From Liolophura sinensis (Eukaryota; Mollusca; Polyplacophora; Chitonida; Chitonidae): a DNA stretch of 64,000 bases. The translations under genes and the position numbers were made by a program. This document shows, in pieces, positions 21,401 to 32,800 of this stretch. Every line of letters begins with the position of its first letter. Within the stretch, counting starts at the first letter, position 1. Where the stretch lies: positions 9,758,163 to 9,822,162 of the forward strand of contig NC_088297.1 in assembly GCF_032854445.1 (NCBI RefSeq), written 5' to 3'. Below the pieces are notes generated by a model that had not been told where the DNA came from, did no database searches, and saw only the letters and a program-made list of their open reading frames with translations.

Positions 21401-23651
21401 ATATTGAGTGCCATTCAAAGAAATGCGATGTTGATGATGAATTCGAAAAACTGGGGGCCTCTGTGGCTCCATTGGTTAGCGCGCTAGCGCAGCGTAATGA
21501 CCCAGGAGTCTCTCACCAATGTGGTCGCTGTGAGTTGAAGTCCAGCTCATGCTGGCTTCCTCTCCGGCCGTATGTGGGAAGGTCCGCCAACAACCTGTGG
21601 ATGGTCGTGGGTTCCCACCGGGCTTTCCCCGGTTTCCACCCACCATAATGCTGACCGCCGTATAAGTGAAATATTCTTGAGTACGGCGTTAAACACCAAT
21701 CAAAATCAAAATAAATCTGAAAAATGAGAAATCTGTATGCAGTCTTCACAGCAAAAATCTGATATACTTTATTTCGTCAAAACTTTTTGGTGAAGTTTAG
21801 TTAATAGTCTTATCCGAAACATGAAGGTGTTGGTGTCAAAAGTGTCATTTTAAGGCCCCTATGTGCTTCTGAAAGCGACATTTTACCGGCCAAAGATAGA
21901 AATTCTGTACTGGTGCAAATACATGTTGAACTATTGTGAACAAAGTAGCAGTCATGTCAGTAAAATCCGTGTGTGGTACATGCAGGTGGTATCCTGAGGA
22001 AGGTGACATACAGCAGCGTGGCCATGCTATCAGCCGCATCTCTCTGCTACCCTGACAAAGCCGTGGAGATCACAACATCAGCATACGACACGGTTGTCCG
22101 GGAGGCGCGTGGACTCTGGAAGGGTAAGGGTGGTCAAGTGTAGGAGGAAACTTACGAATGTTGATTTCCACCAGAGGGATCGTGAATAGAGAATGTACTA
22201 GATAGGATATGTTCTCTGGTGGCATGACTGCTCGGCAGTTCCCACCAATCTATTTTTTCTAATTTTTGGGACACCCGGTCAGCTAGTTTTAGCCAGTATA
22301 TATGTACATGTAATTGTAGCAGGAATATTGCGTTCCTTTTTTCTCACATGGTTAGACCACCTAATGAACAACATACTTATATCTTTACTCTTCCAAAAGG
22401 CTGGTAAAGAAATGTAATATTCTTATTTTAACATTACTAGTATCTGTCCCAGAAATGAGAGGATGAGGATGAGACACCTGCTGGTTATATTCTCTGTTAA
22501 ACGAATAATTTTCTGATGTTACTCTACAGTGCTTGTTAACTACCTCTTTTCTCTTTGAGCACATTTATACAGAAACACTGATGTATGGCTGAAAAGAACA
22601 ACCAACATAAAAAAAAACAAAAAAAACAAAAATACACGGTTCGGATGATCTTATTTTATGGCGGAAATTTTCCCAGCTAAACGCCATTTCAAATAAATCA
22701 ATTCATTCACAAAGGTGAAATATCAAACTTTCCCTGTTTTGATTCTGGCTTCATGTCAAGATGCTTGCCAGGCTCTTGATGAAAGACCATAGTTTCCTCC
22801 CTCCTTGATACCAGGCTGCCAACATGTAGTTTTAGTAATGCCTTGAACACCAATGGACATGTAAGTAAATATAAGCGAATATGTAGCCTCTCATCAGTTC
22901 AAGTGTAGGTTTAAAACAAGTAAGAGAGATGGTTATCATTAACTACATGTAAGTACATGTGCTAAATATACCTTGTGAAAATGAAAATAGCTTTTCTTCA
23001 AATTTCACACTTCTTCTGTTTTCTATTTTCATACTTCATTTGGTCTCATTGTCCTCTTTAGGCTATAGTTGTTCAGTTATTCTGACAAATCACAATGTAT
23101 ACAAATTTTCATAATTTTTTCATTTTTTTCAAAGGGGAAGACTCTAAGATAGTGGAAACTGTAAAGGTAGGTTGTTTGCACAGTAAAGCCCAGTTTTATT
23201 GTAGTTTGTAAAAAGTTGCAAGTAATTTTTTGGCAAAGTGTATTTCATTTTAATTTTTCAGCTCTTTGCTGTGAGATTGTTGCGTATTTAAAGAAATGTA
23301 GTTTATGTTTAAAACTATACATGTATATTTTTTTCCTGTCAGTCTTGAAAGTACATTTTTCACAGTGACAAAGTATACCTGTGTCTTATATATATCAGAC
23401 CCTTTCTGGCTCAGATATTTTCATCTTTACACCAACCTGTTAATCATGCCTTAGTAGTTTGTAAAAAGACTTTTCTTTTCTTCGTCTTTTAACAGTCTGA
23501 AATCCCAGCTGAGATCAAACAACCTGATCGTCAGATTCTGAAAAAAATAGAGGAAATAGAAACTCATGTGCTGCAGAAACCGTCAAAAATTGTGGAGGAT
23601 TTCGGACAGAGTAAACCTGAAGACAAGGACATGTACACCACGAGGAGTTAA
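15427..23651 (+). CDS. MICOS complex subunit MIC27/MIC26 (apolipoprotein O family), eight exons
   Basis: Exons are 15427-15438, 17714-17833, 18445-18570, 19043-19097, 20966-21061, 21986-22123, 23135-23166 and 23496-23651: 735 nt, 244 residues plus stop, phases all consistent. MIC26/MIC27 are inner-mitochondrial-membrane proteins of the MICOS complex that shape cristae junctions. Family marks seen: a hydrophobic N-terminal stretch (residues 14-24), YEFVPEQ, Y-QTGKAHT, DPGILPRAGVITVAG and RGGILRKVTYS, leading to SLCYP (two membrane-spanning hairpin segments around 120-135 and 145-159), a charged C-terminal region and the ending PEDKDMYTTRS, very like the vertebrate APOOL ending. Which paralogue it represents is unsure. 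A 49-bp minisatellite carrying the exon 4 donor fills intron 4. ASPH lies downstream in convergent orientation. Confidence 0.92.
15623..15942. repeat. Dispersed 320-bp repeat, copy 2
   Basis: It matches 11511-11828 with few changes and lies in MIC27 intron 1. Confidence 0.88.
16812..16951 (+). mobile_element. SINE family A, 5' truncated
   Basis: It contains GGATGGTCGTGGGTTTCC through the (AAAT)n tail and is followed at once by another family A copy in the same orientation. Confidence 0.88.
16960..17221 (+). mobile_element. SINE family A, older full-length copy
   Basis: Head GAGCCTCCGTGGCCAAGATG, diverged body and a GTCAAATGGAAGAAATAAA tail, directly behind the 16812 copy. Confidence 0.85.
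17714..17833 (+). CDS. MIC27 exon 2
   Basis: Acceptor TTACAG after a T-run, donor GAG|GTAACA. The 40 codons encode KVLGIGRTHLVMLAGVPMAT, then YTVYAAEGSS and a basic stretch. The hydrophobic part may act in mitochondrial targeting or membrane insertion. Confidence 0.88.
18028..18170 (+). mobile_element. SINE family A, 5' truncated
   Basis: Body and tail in MIC27 intron 2, ending in AATTAATATATAT; a (TA)n run follows to 18190. Confidence 0.8.
18445..18570 (+). CDS. MIC27 exon 3
   Basis: Acceptor TTTTTCAG, donor AAG|GTGACG, phase 0 at both ends. The 42 codons encode LPLYGNPEVDNQYEFVPEQI and RQSVWKYLDSIK, the conserved region before the TG motif of the family. Confidence 0.92.
19043..19097 (+). 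CDS. MIC27 exon 4, whose donor seeds a minisatellite
   Basis: Acceptor ATTTCAG, donor CTAG|GTAAGA. It encodes ETTDYVEHVYQTGKAHTL and ends one base into a Gly codon completed by exon 5. The last 17 nt plus the donor form the start of every unit of the following 49-bp array, so 28 or so further copies of this exon end follow downstream. Confidence 0.92.
19081..20533 (+). repeat. 49-bp minisatellite carrying the exon 4 splice donor (~29 units)
   Basis: Each unit reads GAAAGCACATACGCCAG|GTAA, then GAACTGCTGGTCCTGAGC and ATTTGTAGGG. The first unit contains the true end of exon 4 (with CTAG), and nearly all later units keep an intact AG|GTAAGAA donor. Units are nearly identical up to about 20380 and decay after that. 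The array occupies most of the 5' part of intron 4. Confidence 0.95.
20966..21061 (+). CDS. MIC27 exon 5
   Basis: Acceptor CCCCAG, donor AGAG|GTATGC. It encodes FIDYVQSDPGILPRAG and VITVAGLGGIVAGYR, the first membrane segment after the PG-x-x-PR motif. Split Gly codons join both neighbours. Confidence 0.95.
21105..21264 (+). mobile_element. SINE family A, 5' truncated
   Basis: Body and tail copy that starts about 45 bp after the exon 5 donor of MIC27. Confidence 0.82.
21455..21714 (+). mobile_element. SINE family A, near full length
   Basis: Head GGCCTCTGTGGCTCCATTGG to tail CACCAATCAAAATC; MIC27 intron 5. Confidence 0.88.
21986..22123 (+). CDS. MIC27 exon 6
   Basis: Acceptor CATGCAG, donor AAGG|GTAAGG. 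It encodes GILRKVTYSSVAMLSAASL, CYPDKAVEITT and REARGLWK. The CYP motif ends the second membrane segment, as in vertebrate APOO/APOOL. Confidence 0.95.
23135..23166 (+). CDS. MIC27 exon 7 (32 nt)
   Basis: Acceptor TTCAAAG, donor AAG|GTAGGT. It encodes GEDSKIVETVK and restores phase 0. It is supported mainly by phase and splice motifs; the region is variable in the family. Confidence 0.75.
23496..23651 (+). CDS. MIC27 exon 8 (C-terminus)
   Basis: Acceptor TTTTAACAG, 51 codons and TAA. It encodes a helical charged segment (ILKKIEEIETHVLQK) and the terminal SKPEDKDMYTTRS, the best single marker that this is APOOL/MIC27-like. Confidence 0.93.
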   Translation, partial: SEIPAEIKQPDRQILKKIEEIETHVLQKPSKIVEDFGQSKPEDKDMYTTRS

Positions 23652-24521
23652 GGGCAGGGAGAATTTAGTCATTTATGAGTTTGTTAAACAACAGTGAAAT
23701 GTATACAATTAATAGATATTATAATTACTGTGACGTGTCACTTCCTCTACTAGTGAGAAGTAGGGGTGTATTTCAGTGTGCCTGGAAAACTGCAAAAGGG
23801 AAGTGTTCAGCAACCATCAGAGTACCTGTAACCTCTACCCCCTGGCATTCGCAATGTGTTCACCTGTGACCTTTGGTTTTGGAGGTCATTGGTTTTTGCA
23901 TGCCTTGAATCAGTGGTATGCGATATTTTGAAATGTTTGTCCTAATTTGCGATGTTCAAGTTTTATTACTAGGGCCCCAAATTTCAAAAAGCCATTTCTG
24001 ACTGAAGTCCAAATTTAAATCCTTAGGACAAGATTGTAGTAATAATTATTGGTACTGAAGTTGATATTTTTGTACTAATTATTTAAAGAGAGTATTTATG
24101 AGTTGATGGAAATTTTACTTTCCAATGCCCAAAAGTAAGCTCTAAAATCATATTTCACATATTGATTTAATTAAGTCAGAAATCGTTTTGTGGTGTGCCC
24201 CCTTCTCCCTACAAGGGTCTTAAACTGAGGATGGTTGTTTACGATGACTGGTGAAAAACAGTGATTTTTGTCTCTCACAGTGCTCTTGGCTTTTTGTTTT
24301 GGCCAAATTCTGGGCTTTTTAAACATTTTCCACAACTGTAATATTAGGGTGTGTGCTAGGGAATTGGTTTGACCCCAAGAAAATATTATCTTATAGCTTT
24401 GTTAAACACTTGAAAAACAATTGTCCTGGGGTGCAGCTGCTAAAGAAACGTGTTATTTATAAAGTTTGTGATATACAAAATTAAATGATTCTGAACATAT
24501 AAGAGTTGGTTTTTATTTGTT
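23652..24521. other. Probable MIC27 3' UTR and flank
   Basis: AT-rich sequence without a coding signal. No clean AATAAA was found before the SINE at 24522, so the poly(A) site is not placed. Confidence 0.4.
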
Positions 24522-24756
24522 TGGGGGAATGCATGGACTAGTGGTTAGTGCAGCGCAGTGGCTCAGGAACTTACCAATGCAGATGCCGTGAGTTCACGTC
24601 CAGCTCATGCTGGCCTCTTCTCCAGTCTTAAGTGGGAAGGTCTGTCAGCAACCTGCAGATGGTCATGGGTTTTCCACCCACCATGATGCTGATCGCTTTT
24701 GTATAAGTGAAATATTCTTGAGTACGGCGTGAAACACCAATCATGTAAATAAATAT
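24522..24756 (+). mobile_element. SINE family A, diverged
   Basis: Modified head (ATGCATGGACTAGTGGTTAG) with the normal body and AAATAAATAT tail. Confidence 0.78.
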
Positions 24757-24829
24757 GTTTCATGTGCTGTTGGTGCGATACAGTTGTCAGTCAAAGCTTT
24801 TTCGAGCCCTTTCTGGATCATTAAGGGAT

Positions 24830-25095
24830 TGGGCGCAGCAGAGTGGTTAAGTTGCTTGCCATTTAATTACTAAGTGTACATTACTAGACATGGGTTCATG
24901 GCATCCACGACCTTTTGACCTTGGTGACAGTAAATTGGGATGGTGCTTTCTGGTGTGGTCTTACATGGAGGTCATCTGGAGACCCATTTGTGTGACCTAT
25001 ACTTTTATCCCATGGGAGGTCATAGGTTCAAATCCAGCTCTTGCTACATGGTTCTATGAAGCTTTAATTTTGCTGGTTTACTATGAACAATCCGA
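24830..25095 (+). mobile_element. Third tRNA-headed SINE type (family C), copy 1
   Basis: It has CAGAGTGGTTAAGTTGCTTG and AGGTCATAGGTTCAAATCCA, i.e. tRNA-like A and B boxes, then CTTGCTACATGGTTCTATGA. A minus-strand relative lies at 27168-27335. Confidence 0.55.
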
Positions 25096-25133
25096 TTTTC
25101 CTTCACCAATATCATAAAAGTACATAAAACCTT

Positions 25134-25366
25134 GGGGCCTCTGTGGCTAGCATGCCAGTGCGGCAAAATGACCCATGAGTTCAAGTCCAGCTAATGTTAG
25201 CTTCCTCTCTGGCTGTATAAGGGAAGGTCTTCCAGCAATCCGCAGATGAAGAAGGGTAACCCACGAGCTCTGCTCGGTTTCCGCCCACTATAAATATTGT
25301 CCACGGTTATATAAGTGAAATATTCTTGAGTACGTCATACAACACCAATCAAATAAATCAGATAAG
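25134..25366 (+). mobile_element. SINE family A
   Basis: GGCCTCTGTGGCTAGCATGC head with a deletion, normal 3' part and tail. A short diverged fragment with the same tail lies at 25480-25506. Confidence 0.8.
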
Positions 25367-25871
25367 TAAACATTTGATTGAAGGATTGATGTTAAATGCC
25401 ATGCACAAGTACTTTTTAAATTTTTATGACTGCCATCAGGTTTATGCCTGTTCCGAGCTCGATTCAGGGGTACACCACGTAAAACACCAATCAAACAAAT
25501 AAACACATCAATCAGAAACCCCCCCAAAAAGGTGTTTTTCTTTCTGAATCTGAATAACCAGTTGAGAATGGGAGAATGTCCTGGGTTTGAACCAGAGACT
25601 GCCAGGTATCATCTACAGTTGGCATAGAACTATAGGCCAGCTGACATGATGTGACTTTGATCTTCTGCCCATAGACCAGAGCAAAAAACAGAAAGAAGAC
25701 AGTGTTGCAGATTTGCCATGTTAACCTGCAGTGACAAGTTTCAGACAGTCTTACACAAAGTCTGTTTGTCAAATTTTGAGAATTTTTCTGGCCATCAGGT
25801 GAAAACCATAACTTCAAAACTTTGAAGTTAGGAAAACCTAATCCTGTGACAGAGGAGGTCTCAGAAATGTT

Positions 25872-26002
25872 TTTGATTGATCCAGCATTATGGTTAGCAG
25901 AAACCAGGCAGAGCTTCGGGCAAACCCACAACTATCCGCAGATTGCTCGCAGACCTTCCAACGTACTGCCCAAGAGGACGCCAACATGAGCTGGACTTAA
26001 TG
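25872..26002 (-). mobile_element. SINE family A fragment
   Basis: Minus-strand body (CAGCATTATGGTTAGCAG to GAGCTGGACTTAA) lacking both ends. Confidence 0.7.
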
Positions 26003-26587
26003 CCCTATTGTAAACAAATGTGAAATTTCAAATCAAAGGTTAAGGAAAAACTGGAAACAATATATCATCCAAAAATATTTTTAATTACACAAAATACTGA
26101 GTAGTAAACTGTAGCTCATGCTTAACGAATAAATGGTAACATAACTGTTATAGGATATTTCAACTGTCATATGTTGCAGGATAACTGATCTGCATTATAA
26201 TATAGTATGGCTGAATACAGGGTGCAAAGACTGCTGAGCATGCATTCTTCTACAAATGGTTTTCTGAGATACACACACCACCCTTTATAGTAAAACAGCA
26301 GATTTAATCTCACAGATAAGAAAAAACTGATGTTTTCTCATGTCAAATTTACAATATGACATTATGAAATTGTATTACGAAATACCTTAGAGCATAGATG
26401 AGTTTATGTTATTAATCTGCACGTTGTCTATATAGGTCCAATGCTTACACATAGCATTATGTCAAATTATAATTATTATAATATATAAATGTACATGGAT
26501 AAGTGAAATAGTAAGTGCACTGTGCTAAAGAGTTTACCGAATATACATGTGGTCATTTACTGAACTCCATCCGAGTCACGTCTTAAA

Positions 26588-26868
26588 TAATATTTATTTA
26601 TATATTTGATTGGTGTTTTACGCCGTACTCAAGAATATTTCACTTATACGACGGCAGCCAGCATTATGGTGGGTGGAAACCGGGCAGAGCCCGGGGGGAA
26701 ACCACAACCATCCACAGGTTGCTGGCAGACCTTCCCATGTACGGTCAGAGAGAAAGCCAGCATGAGCTGGACTTGAACTTTAGAGCTTGACATGCGACCG
26801 CATTGGTGACAGACTGCTGGGTCATCACGCTGCACTAACGTCCCTAACCAACAGAGCCACGGAGGCCA
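26588..26868 (-). mobile_element. SINE family A, full length
   Basis: Tail TTTATTTATATATTTG through the head ending AGAGCCACGGAGGCC on the plus strand. Confidence 0.9.
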
Positions 26869-26889
26869 CTCTTAAATAATAAAGGCATT

Positions 26890-28560
26890 ATGGTAATGAG
26901 TTTATCAAATAGGCTTGCTCACTGCGTTTTGAGACAAATCATAAATATGTACGCGAAATACAGAAGGTATTTTGGTGAGGAGTTTTGCACACACATGTAC
27001 ATATATCCTACTGTTTACATACAGCATGGTGGTAAACTGTGATATATGTACTTAACACTACACAGCAAATAGTGGACAATTACACACGTCAAAATCAAAA
27101 TAGCACAATGTTTGTTCATTTATTTCACTAAGGCTTAAAGATAAACTTCATAATTTTTAAAATTTTTTTTTTCGACGGCAGTCAGATTTCATTGGTGAAG
27201 AAAACCAGAATAAAGCACTGGCCTTGGCAAAATTAAAGCTTCACAGAACCGTGTAGCAAGAGCTGGATTTGAACCTATGACCTCACTGGTTGTGGACTCA
27301 TTGGCCATGGCAGCTGTTGTAAAGACTAGGTTGGTGTAAAGTTAAAGTGAAGTCAATTCCTGGCAGAATGTCCTTTTCATAATGAATATCTGAGAAATGG
27401 ATCATCGGCCAACAAAGCATTATTGTGTTTCTAAACATGACAAATTGTCCTGTACCATAAAGGGATAACACAAAAGCTGTTATACAGCGTAAGTCGAATC
27501 AGCATTTCGGAAGTCTTGAAGAATTACGCAGGTTTGGACGGGACAGGCTGAGGGACTCTCACAAACTAACCTGCCTAAAAGGTGTTATTTTACGGCATTT
27601 CCTGAATATACACACGTCTATCTCACGGTCAGATTTGTCGACCCAAGGACGCCGTCAGCAGGTACCCACCTTATCTTGCCAAAACCTGTGTGAACTCATC
27701 TAACCACTGAAATGCAGACTCAGCTTATTCAACAAATCTGCTTAATAATGTTTACTGATCTAAACTACTTTCATATACATATTACAGCACCTGTATAAAA
27801 TAAGAAGTTTGAACAATAATCATAACAGCACTCGACATGTTTTTAAAAAGGAATCAACTGTAACCTGTTTATAATTAACATAAAGATTTATTGCCTAAAC
27901 CTGTGTGACAACACTTCAGTGTAACAAATGAGTGTCACAAGCCTGTGTGTCACAACACTTCAATGTGACAAACGAGTGTCACAACACTTGAAACACCAAT
28001 GAAAGAACACTGCACACTATCTTCAAACTGCTCGCACTCGTACATCACACAAAAACAACCACAATTAAAAAGAAAACACATAAATATTTTAATACTAGGA
28101 GTAATATCGCATGTTGTGTAGATTTGGTGTCAAACATTAAACATTAAACATTAAAGCTACCAGGGTTGGAAGGATATATTAACCACTCGCATGTATTCTT
28201 TAAAAAAAAAAAAAAAATCATAAATTCAGCAGACCAACTGAAACCCACTGCTGTTTCACTCACATGTGTATACACATTCAAGAGTTTATCCCTGTTTGCA
28301 CAAAAATACACATGCTTTTACACCTGAATTTATGTGTAATTCACGCTGCAAATACGTTCCCAATTGCATCAAAAATTCACAAATTTCTTGTCACCTGACA
28401 GCCACAACTATGATGGTGGTAGTCTAATTGGAATCCGCACGGTGCATGACTGTCAGACAGTAAGTTTATAAGTGGATTACTGTCACAATAAGTTTACTCT
28501 AAACAAGTACTCATTCCAATGAGTTTTCTTCTGATTTCTTGTTACATGTAACTTGATATT
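26890..28560. other. Convergent intergenic region, no gene recognised
   Basis: AT-rich sequence between the 3' ends of MIC27 and ASPH. It includes a family C SINE (27168-27335, minus strand) and a short tandem of ~38 bp at 27900-28000 (GTGTCACAACACTT). No exon was seen. Confidence 0.5.
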
Positions 28561-28604
28561 TATCCTCCTGATATTCAAATAAAAGAGGTACGGCAAAACT
28601 GACT

Positions 28605-28975
28605 TTTGAAGTTTCACCAACTGAAAGGCATAATTAAAGTATGGCAAAACTGAGTTTTGAAGTTTCACCAACTGAAAGGCATAATTAAAGTATGGCAAAA
28701 TTGACTTTTTGAAGTTTCACCAACTGAAAGGCACAATTGAAGTTTCACCAACTGAAAGGCATAATTAAAGTATGGCAAAATTGACTTTTTGAAGTTTCAC
28801 CAACTGAAAGGCATAATTAAAGTATGGCAAAATTGACTTTTTGAAGTTTCACCAACTGAAAGGCATGATTAAAGTATGGCAAAATTGACTTTTTGAAGTT
28901 TCACCAACTGAAAGGCCTAATTAAAGTATGGCAAAATTGACTTTTTGAAGTTTCACCAACTGAAAGGCATAATTA
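28605..28975. repeat. 52-bp minisatellite, about seven units
   Basis: The unit contains GAAGTTTCACCAACTGAAAG and TAATTAAAGTATGGCAAAA. One unit at 28725-28750 is shortened. It lies beyond the ASPH stop codon, possibly in the 3' UTR or flank. Confidence 0.9.
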
Positions 28976-29659
28976 ATAATTATGTTAATCATAAACACTG
29001 TTACAAGGTAGCTATAACAAAACCCTCTTGACTCAGCCTGTGATATAACTACAACACATTGTACAATTGCTACAATGTTTGTATACAATAACAAAAGCGT
29101 GGGATAAATGTTTGTATATAAATGAATACACATTTTGTATACAGCTATAGGAGCATATATACCACTCCAGATATGTAACCACATCAAGATGCAATTTGAA
29201 CCATATGGGAGGATACAAAAATGCGTCACATATTAGAACTTGGAAAGCAAAAGAAAGTCAAACATGCTAGATGCCCACATAAAAAAAGTCTTTGTTTTAA
29301 TAAAAAATACCTCCATCAGACCACCCCCACCCCGAAAAAAAAAATGACTTAAAAGATTAGAGCTATATGATGAAAGATGCGTTAAAAAACATATAATCTT
29401 ATGAACACAAATGATCACCCAGGCTACATACATACCAGTAATGGTTCTCACAGATGTATAAATCTAACATGCACTTACTGACAGGAACAAGCACTAAATT
29501 TTCAAGTATGAAAAAAGGTATGACAAGTGTCTTTTTAAGACACTTTTTTTTTCACAGGTAACAATGGAAGAATATCAAAACAGAAAATTAATCTCTCCAC
29601 TGACAGCACACAAAACAGCACATCTAAAACTGGAGGAAAAGAAAAAAAAAAAGGGTCAT

Positions 29660-29810
29660 TTAAATTGGAGAGAGATTCGCTTTCTCGTGGTCAGACAACT
29701 CCGGATGCCAGAAGTCCACTATAAGCACCAGCCGGAAAGAGTTGCCATCATGCCAGACTTCATGCTCAAACGAGTCGTCAAATATGATGAACTTCCCTTC
29801 TACCCATTTC
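29660..29810 (-). CDS. ASPH: ASPH exon 12 (C-terminus, second iron His)
   Basis: Minus-strand acceptor GTTACAG, stop TAA at 29662-29660. It encodes KWVEGKFIIFDDSFEHEVW, then FRLVLIVDFWHPEL and the ending LSPI. His526 and Arg536 lie here. Confidence 0.97.
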
Positions 29811-32800
29811 CTGTAACAGAGCCAGAGCAGCAAATGTAACGAAATGAAAGCAAGTGCTATACCATGCTGGCAAGGTTTAAAATGTCAATTTCTTACCTTT
29901 ATTTATTTATTTATCTCTGTACTCATACAAGTAAATTTTTCGCCTATATAATGGCCGTCACATTTACGGGTGGAGGAAACTGGGATGCCAGGAGGAAACT
30001 GAACTGGAATGGCAGGAGGAAACTGGAATGCTAGGAGGAAACCAGAATGCCAAGAGGAAACAACTGACCTTCACTAGGCACCTGACAGTTGCCCGAGTTG
30101 CCTGTGCCAACTCTTTGACTGCAAGGAATCAGTATAAAGGGTAAGATCTGAATGGTTATTTCTTAACTGTGCAAGAGAAATTTCTGCCTGATCCAGGCAA
30201 ATTCGTCAAATGGTTATTGATGTCACTGAGTAACTAAAATAATAACAATCATACAATTGAAAGATAACTAAACACAGAACCCACCCCTCTTGGCCCGCCA
30301 CAGAGATTCTGGGTCCGTCGGGCACAACGAGGCCCAAATGGGCTCGGATGCGACAGTTTGTGGGCCCACAGTGGGGCCATACATGGACCCCTGGCTGCAT
30401 AACGGAGTACTTCACCTGGGGAATGTAGAAATATAGGAAAGTTAAGATATAAGGAATAAAAAGAAAGGTTTAAAATATTAATAATGACACAACAATTAAA
30501 ACTTTCATGAGGATTAAAAAATGTAAAGCTTGAAGAAGACATAAAAACACCTTAAAGGATACATCAAACACTTAGGTTTTATTTCTTAATGTGTAGATTA
30601 TCATGTGTAATAAAATATAACATTACAAACAAATTTTTCATCTTTCACTTTGGAGGCTAAAAATGGCTTCAAAGTACAGTTTTCTTAAGGCCCCAGCGGT
30701 CAGTCCCGACAGGGAGGAGCGCTAAGCTGGCCCAAAGAAGCCTTGAAGTATCTGTGTACATGTCATCTTGCCCACGACATGGTTCACCCGACTCGGGGCA
30801 CTTTGGGGGTGTTCACTGAATTCCGAGCAAGTTTAACGATGACTTAATTTCTAAAAAAATCTTACTGATGATGGAAAATATGCATAATATAGAGGGGTTA
30901 TGAAAAGTTCTTAAAATAACCCCAATTTTTTTTCACTTGGCATGGAAACATAATCCTTGTTTTATGGTTCATTTTCATGCATCCCTCAAAGAAAAATCAA
31001 AACTTATCAACTTGCACAAGATACAAATTAACACAAATGAAAATTTCATATAAATAAAGTTATGAAAATGGAATACATAATGAACTAATATAGTGAACTT
31101 ACTTTTTCCACTGTTTAGCATTTTGAATTCAGCACAAACACACAAAAAATTGCCTGAAAAAATGCAAATTAGAACAGAACGAAACCTTACCTGACCACGC
31201 TTACAGCCTTTAGCAGCAGGAATCTGATCTATCAAGGCACACGTTTTGGGCACTTTTTGACAGTTTTTCTTGTTCTTTTGACCTAAATTAAGAAAATAAT
31301 GTCTCAGAATACCCTAAATGATCTAAAATTTCATCTACAAAAGTGCATTTTTAGAAGCAAATAATCATCACAAAATATTATTTTTGGTGCTGAAAGATAC
31401 AAATATCATTCCATGTTCCAAGCAAACCTCAAAACACCTTTCTAAAATCAATAGAACTCTCAGAATCAGGAAAAATGGGCAAGTTAGTCATGGACAAAAG
31501 TTATGGTCATTTAAGGTAATTAAAAACATTTACAGAAATGCTAATAATTAATTGTACAAAGGTATCTTTTGGTCTTAGTTACAAATTCAACCCAATTATC
31601 ATAATGCAGATATAAAATCACACCTGTACTATCATGGCTTCAGCATAAAATTGAAACAAAACTACCAGTACTGTATTTCACCTGAAGTTTGGTATGTAAA
31701 AATGGTATTTCAAAAGCACATAAAGGGCTTAAAATGATACTTTTGCAAACACTAGGTTATCTAATAAGAAATTAATCAAACTTCCGACAAAAGTCTTAAG
31801 TACCCCTACAAAGTGGATAAAGTGAGTGAGTGCTTGGGGTTTAACGTCGTACTCAACAATTTTTCAGTCAGATGACGACGAAGGAATCCTTAGGGTGCAT
31901 GTACGTGTAATGTGCCTCCTTGTTGCAGGACGGATTTCCACCGCTCTTTTATTTAGTGCTGCTTCACTGAGACGACATACCGAAGGCAAGTAAGTCGCCC
32001 CGCCCGAGCCATTATACTGATGCGGGTCAACCAGTCGTTGCACTATCCCCTTCATGCTGAATGCCAAGCGAGGAAGTTACAACTTCCTCTTTTAAAGTCT
32101 TAGGTGTGACTCGATCAAGGATTGTTCCTGGATCTATCGGTCCCGAAGCGGACGCTCTACCAACTGTGCTATCGGGGCCGGTCAAAGTGGATAAATCCAT
32201 CAGAATCTAGCAAAAGTGTTCCTTGAAGAATGTGAACCTTGAGGTGAAATGCAGTACGTATCTATTAAACTTAAAGCACTACAGGTTTGTTGAAGGCTTT
32301 GATACACACTTCTAGCTAACCTGTCTCTCACACTCCTTACAGCGCATGTGCCGCTCTCTATGCTTGCTTCACATTACTGCCCTCACTAGAAAAACTTGGT
32401 CTTTTTTTTTTTTTTTTTTGATTGGTGTTTTACGCCGTAATCAAGAATATTTCACTTATACGACGGCGACCAGCATTATGGTGGGCGGAAACCGGGCAGA
32501 GCCCGGGGGAAACCCACGACCATCCTCTGGTTGCTGTCAGGCCTTCCCACATACGGCCGGAGAGGAAACTTGGTCTTTGGAACATATGCGATGGACGTAT
32601 GTTTGTTTAGGCTTAGTCTCACCACATTTGTCCTTGCTGTAACTATTTAATCAGCTTTCATCAATAAAAATTTTTCAGGTGTTGGTCAGAATTATGCTGT
32701 ACAAGCTATAGATAAAGAGATTTTGTGTGTATAAAGTATTATTAGAAACAGGTTGAGATAGAGTTTTTGTATTTTCTGACATCACTTCCTGCCTCACCAC

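Noticed and set aside
25512-25931. 139-aa minus-strand ORF ending in WVCPKLCLV
   Set aside because: It runs into a SINE A fragment and resembles no known protein.
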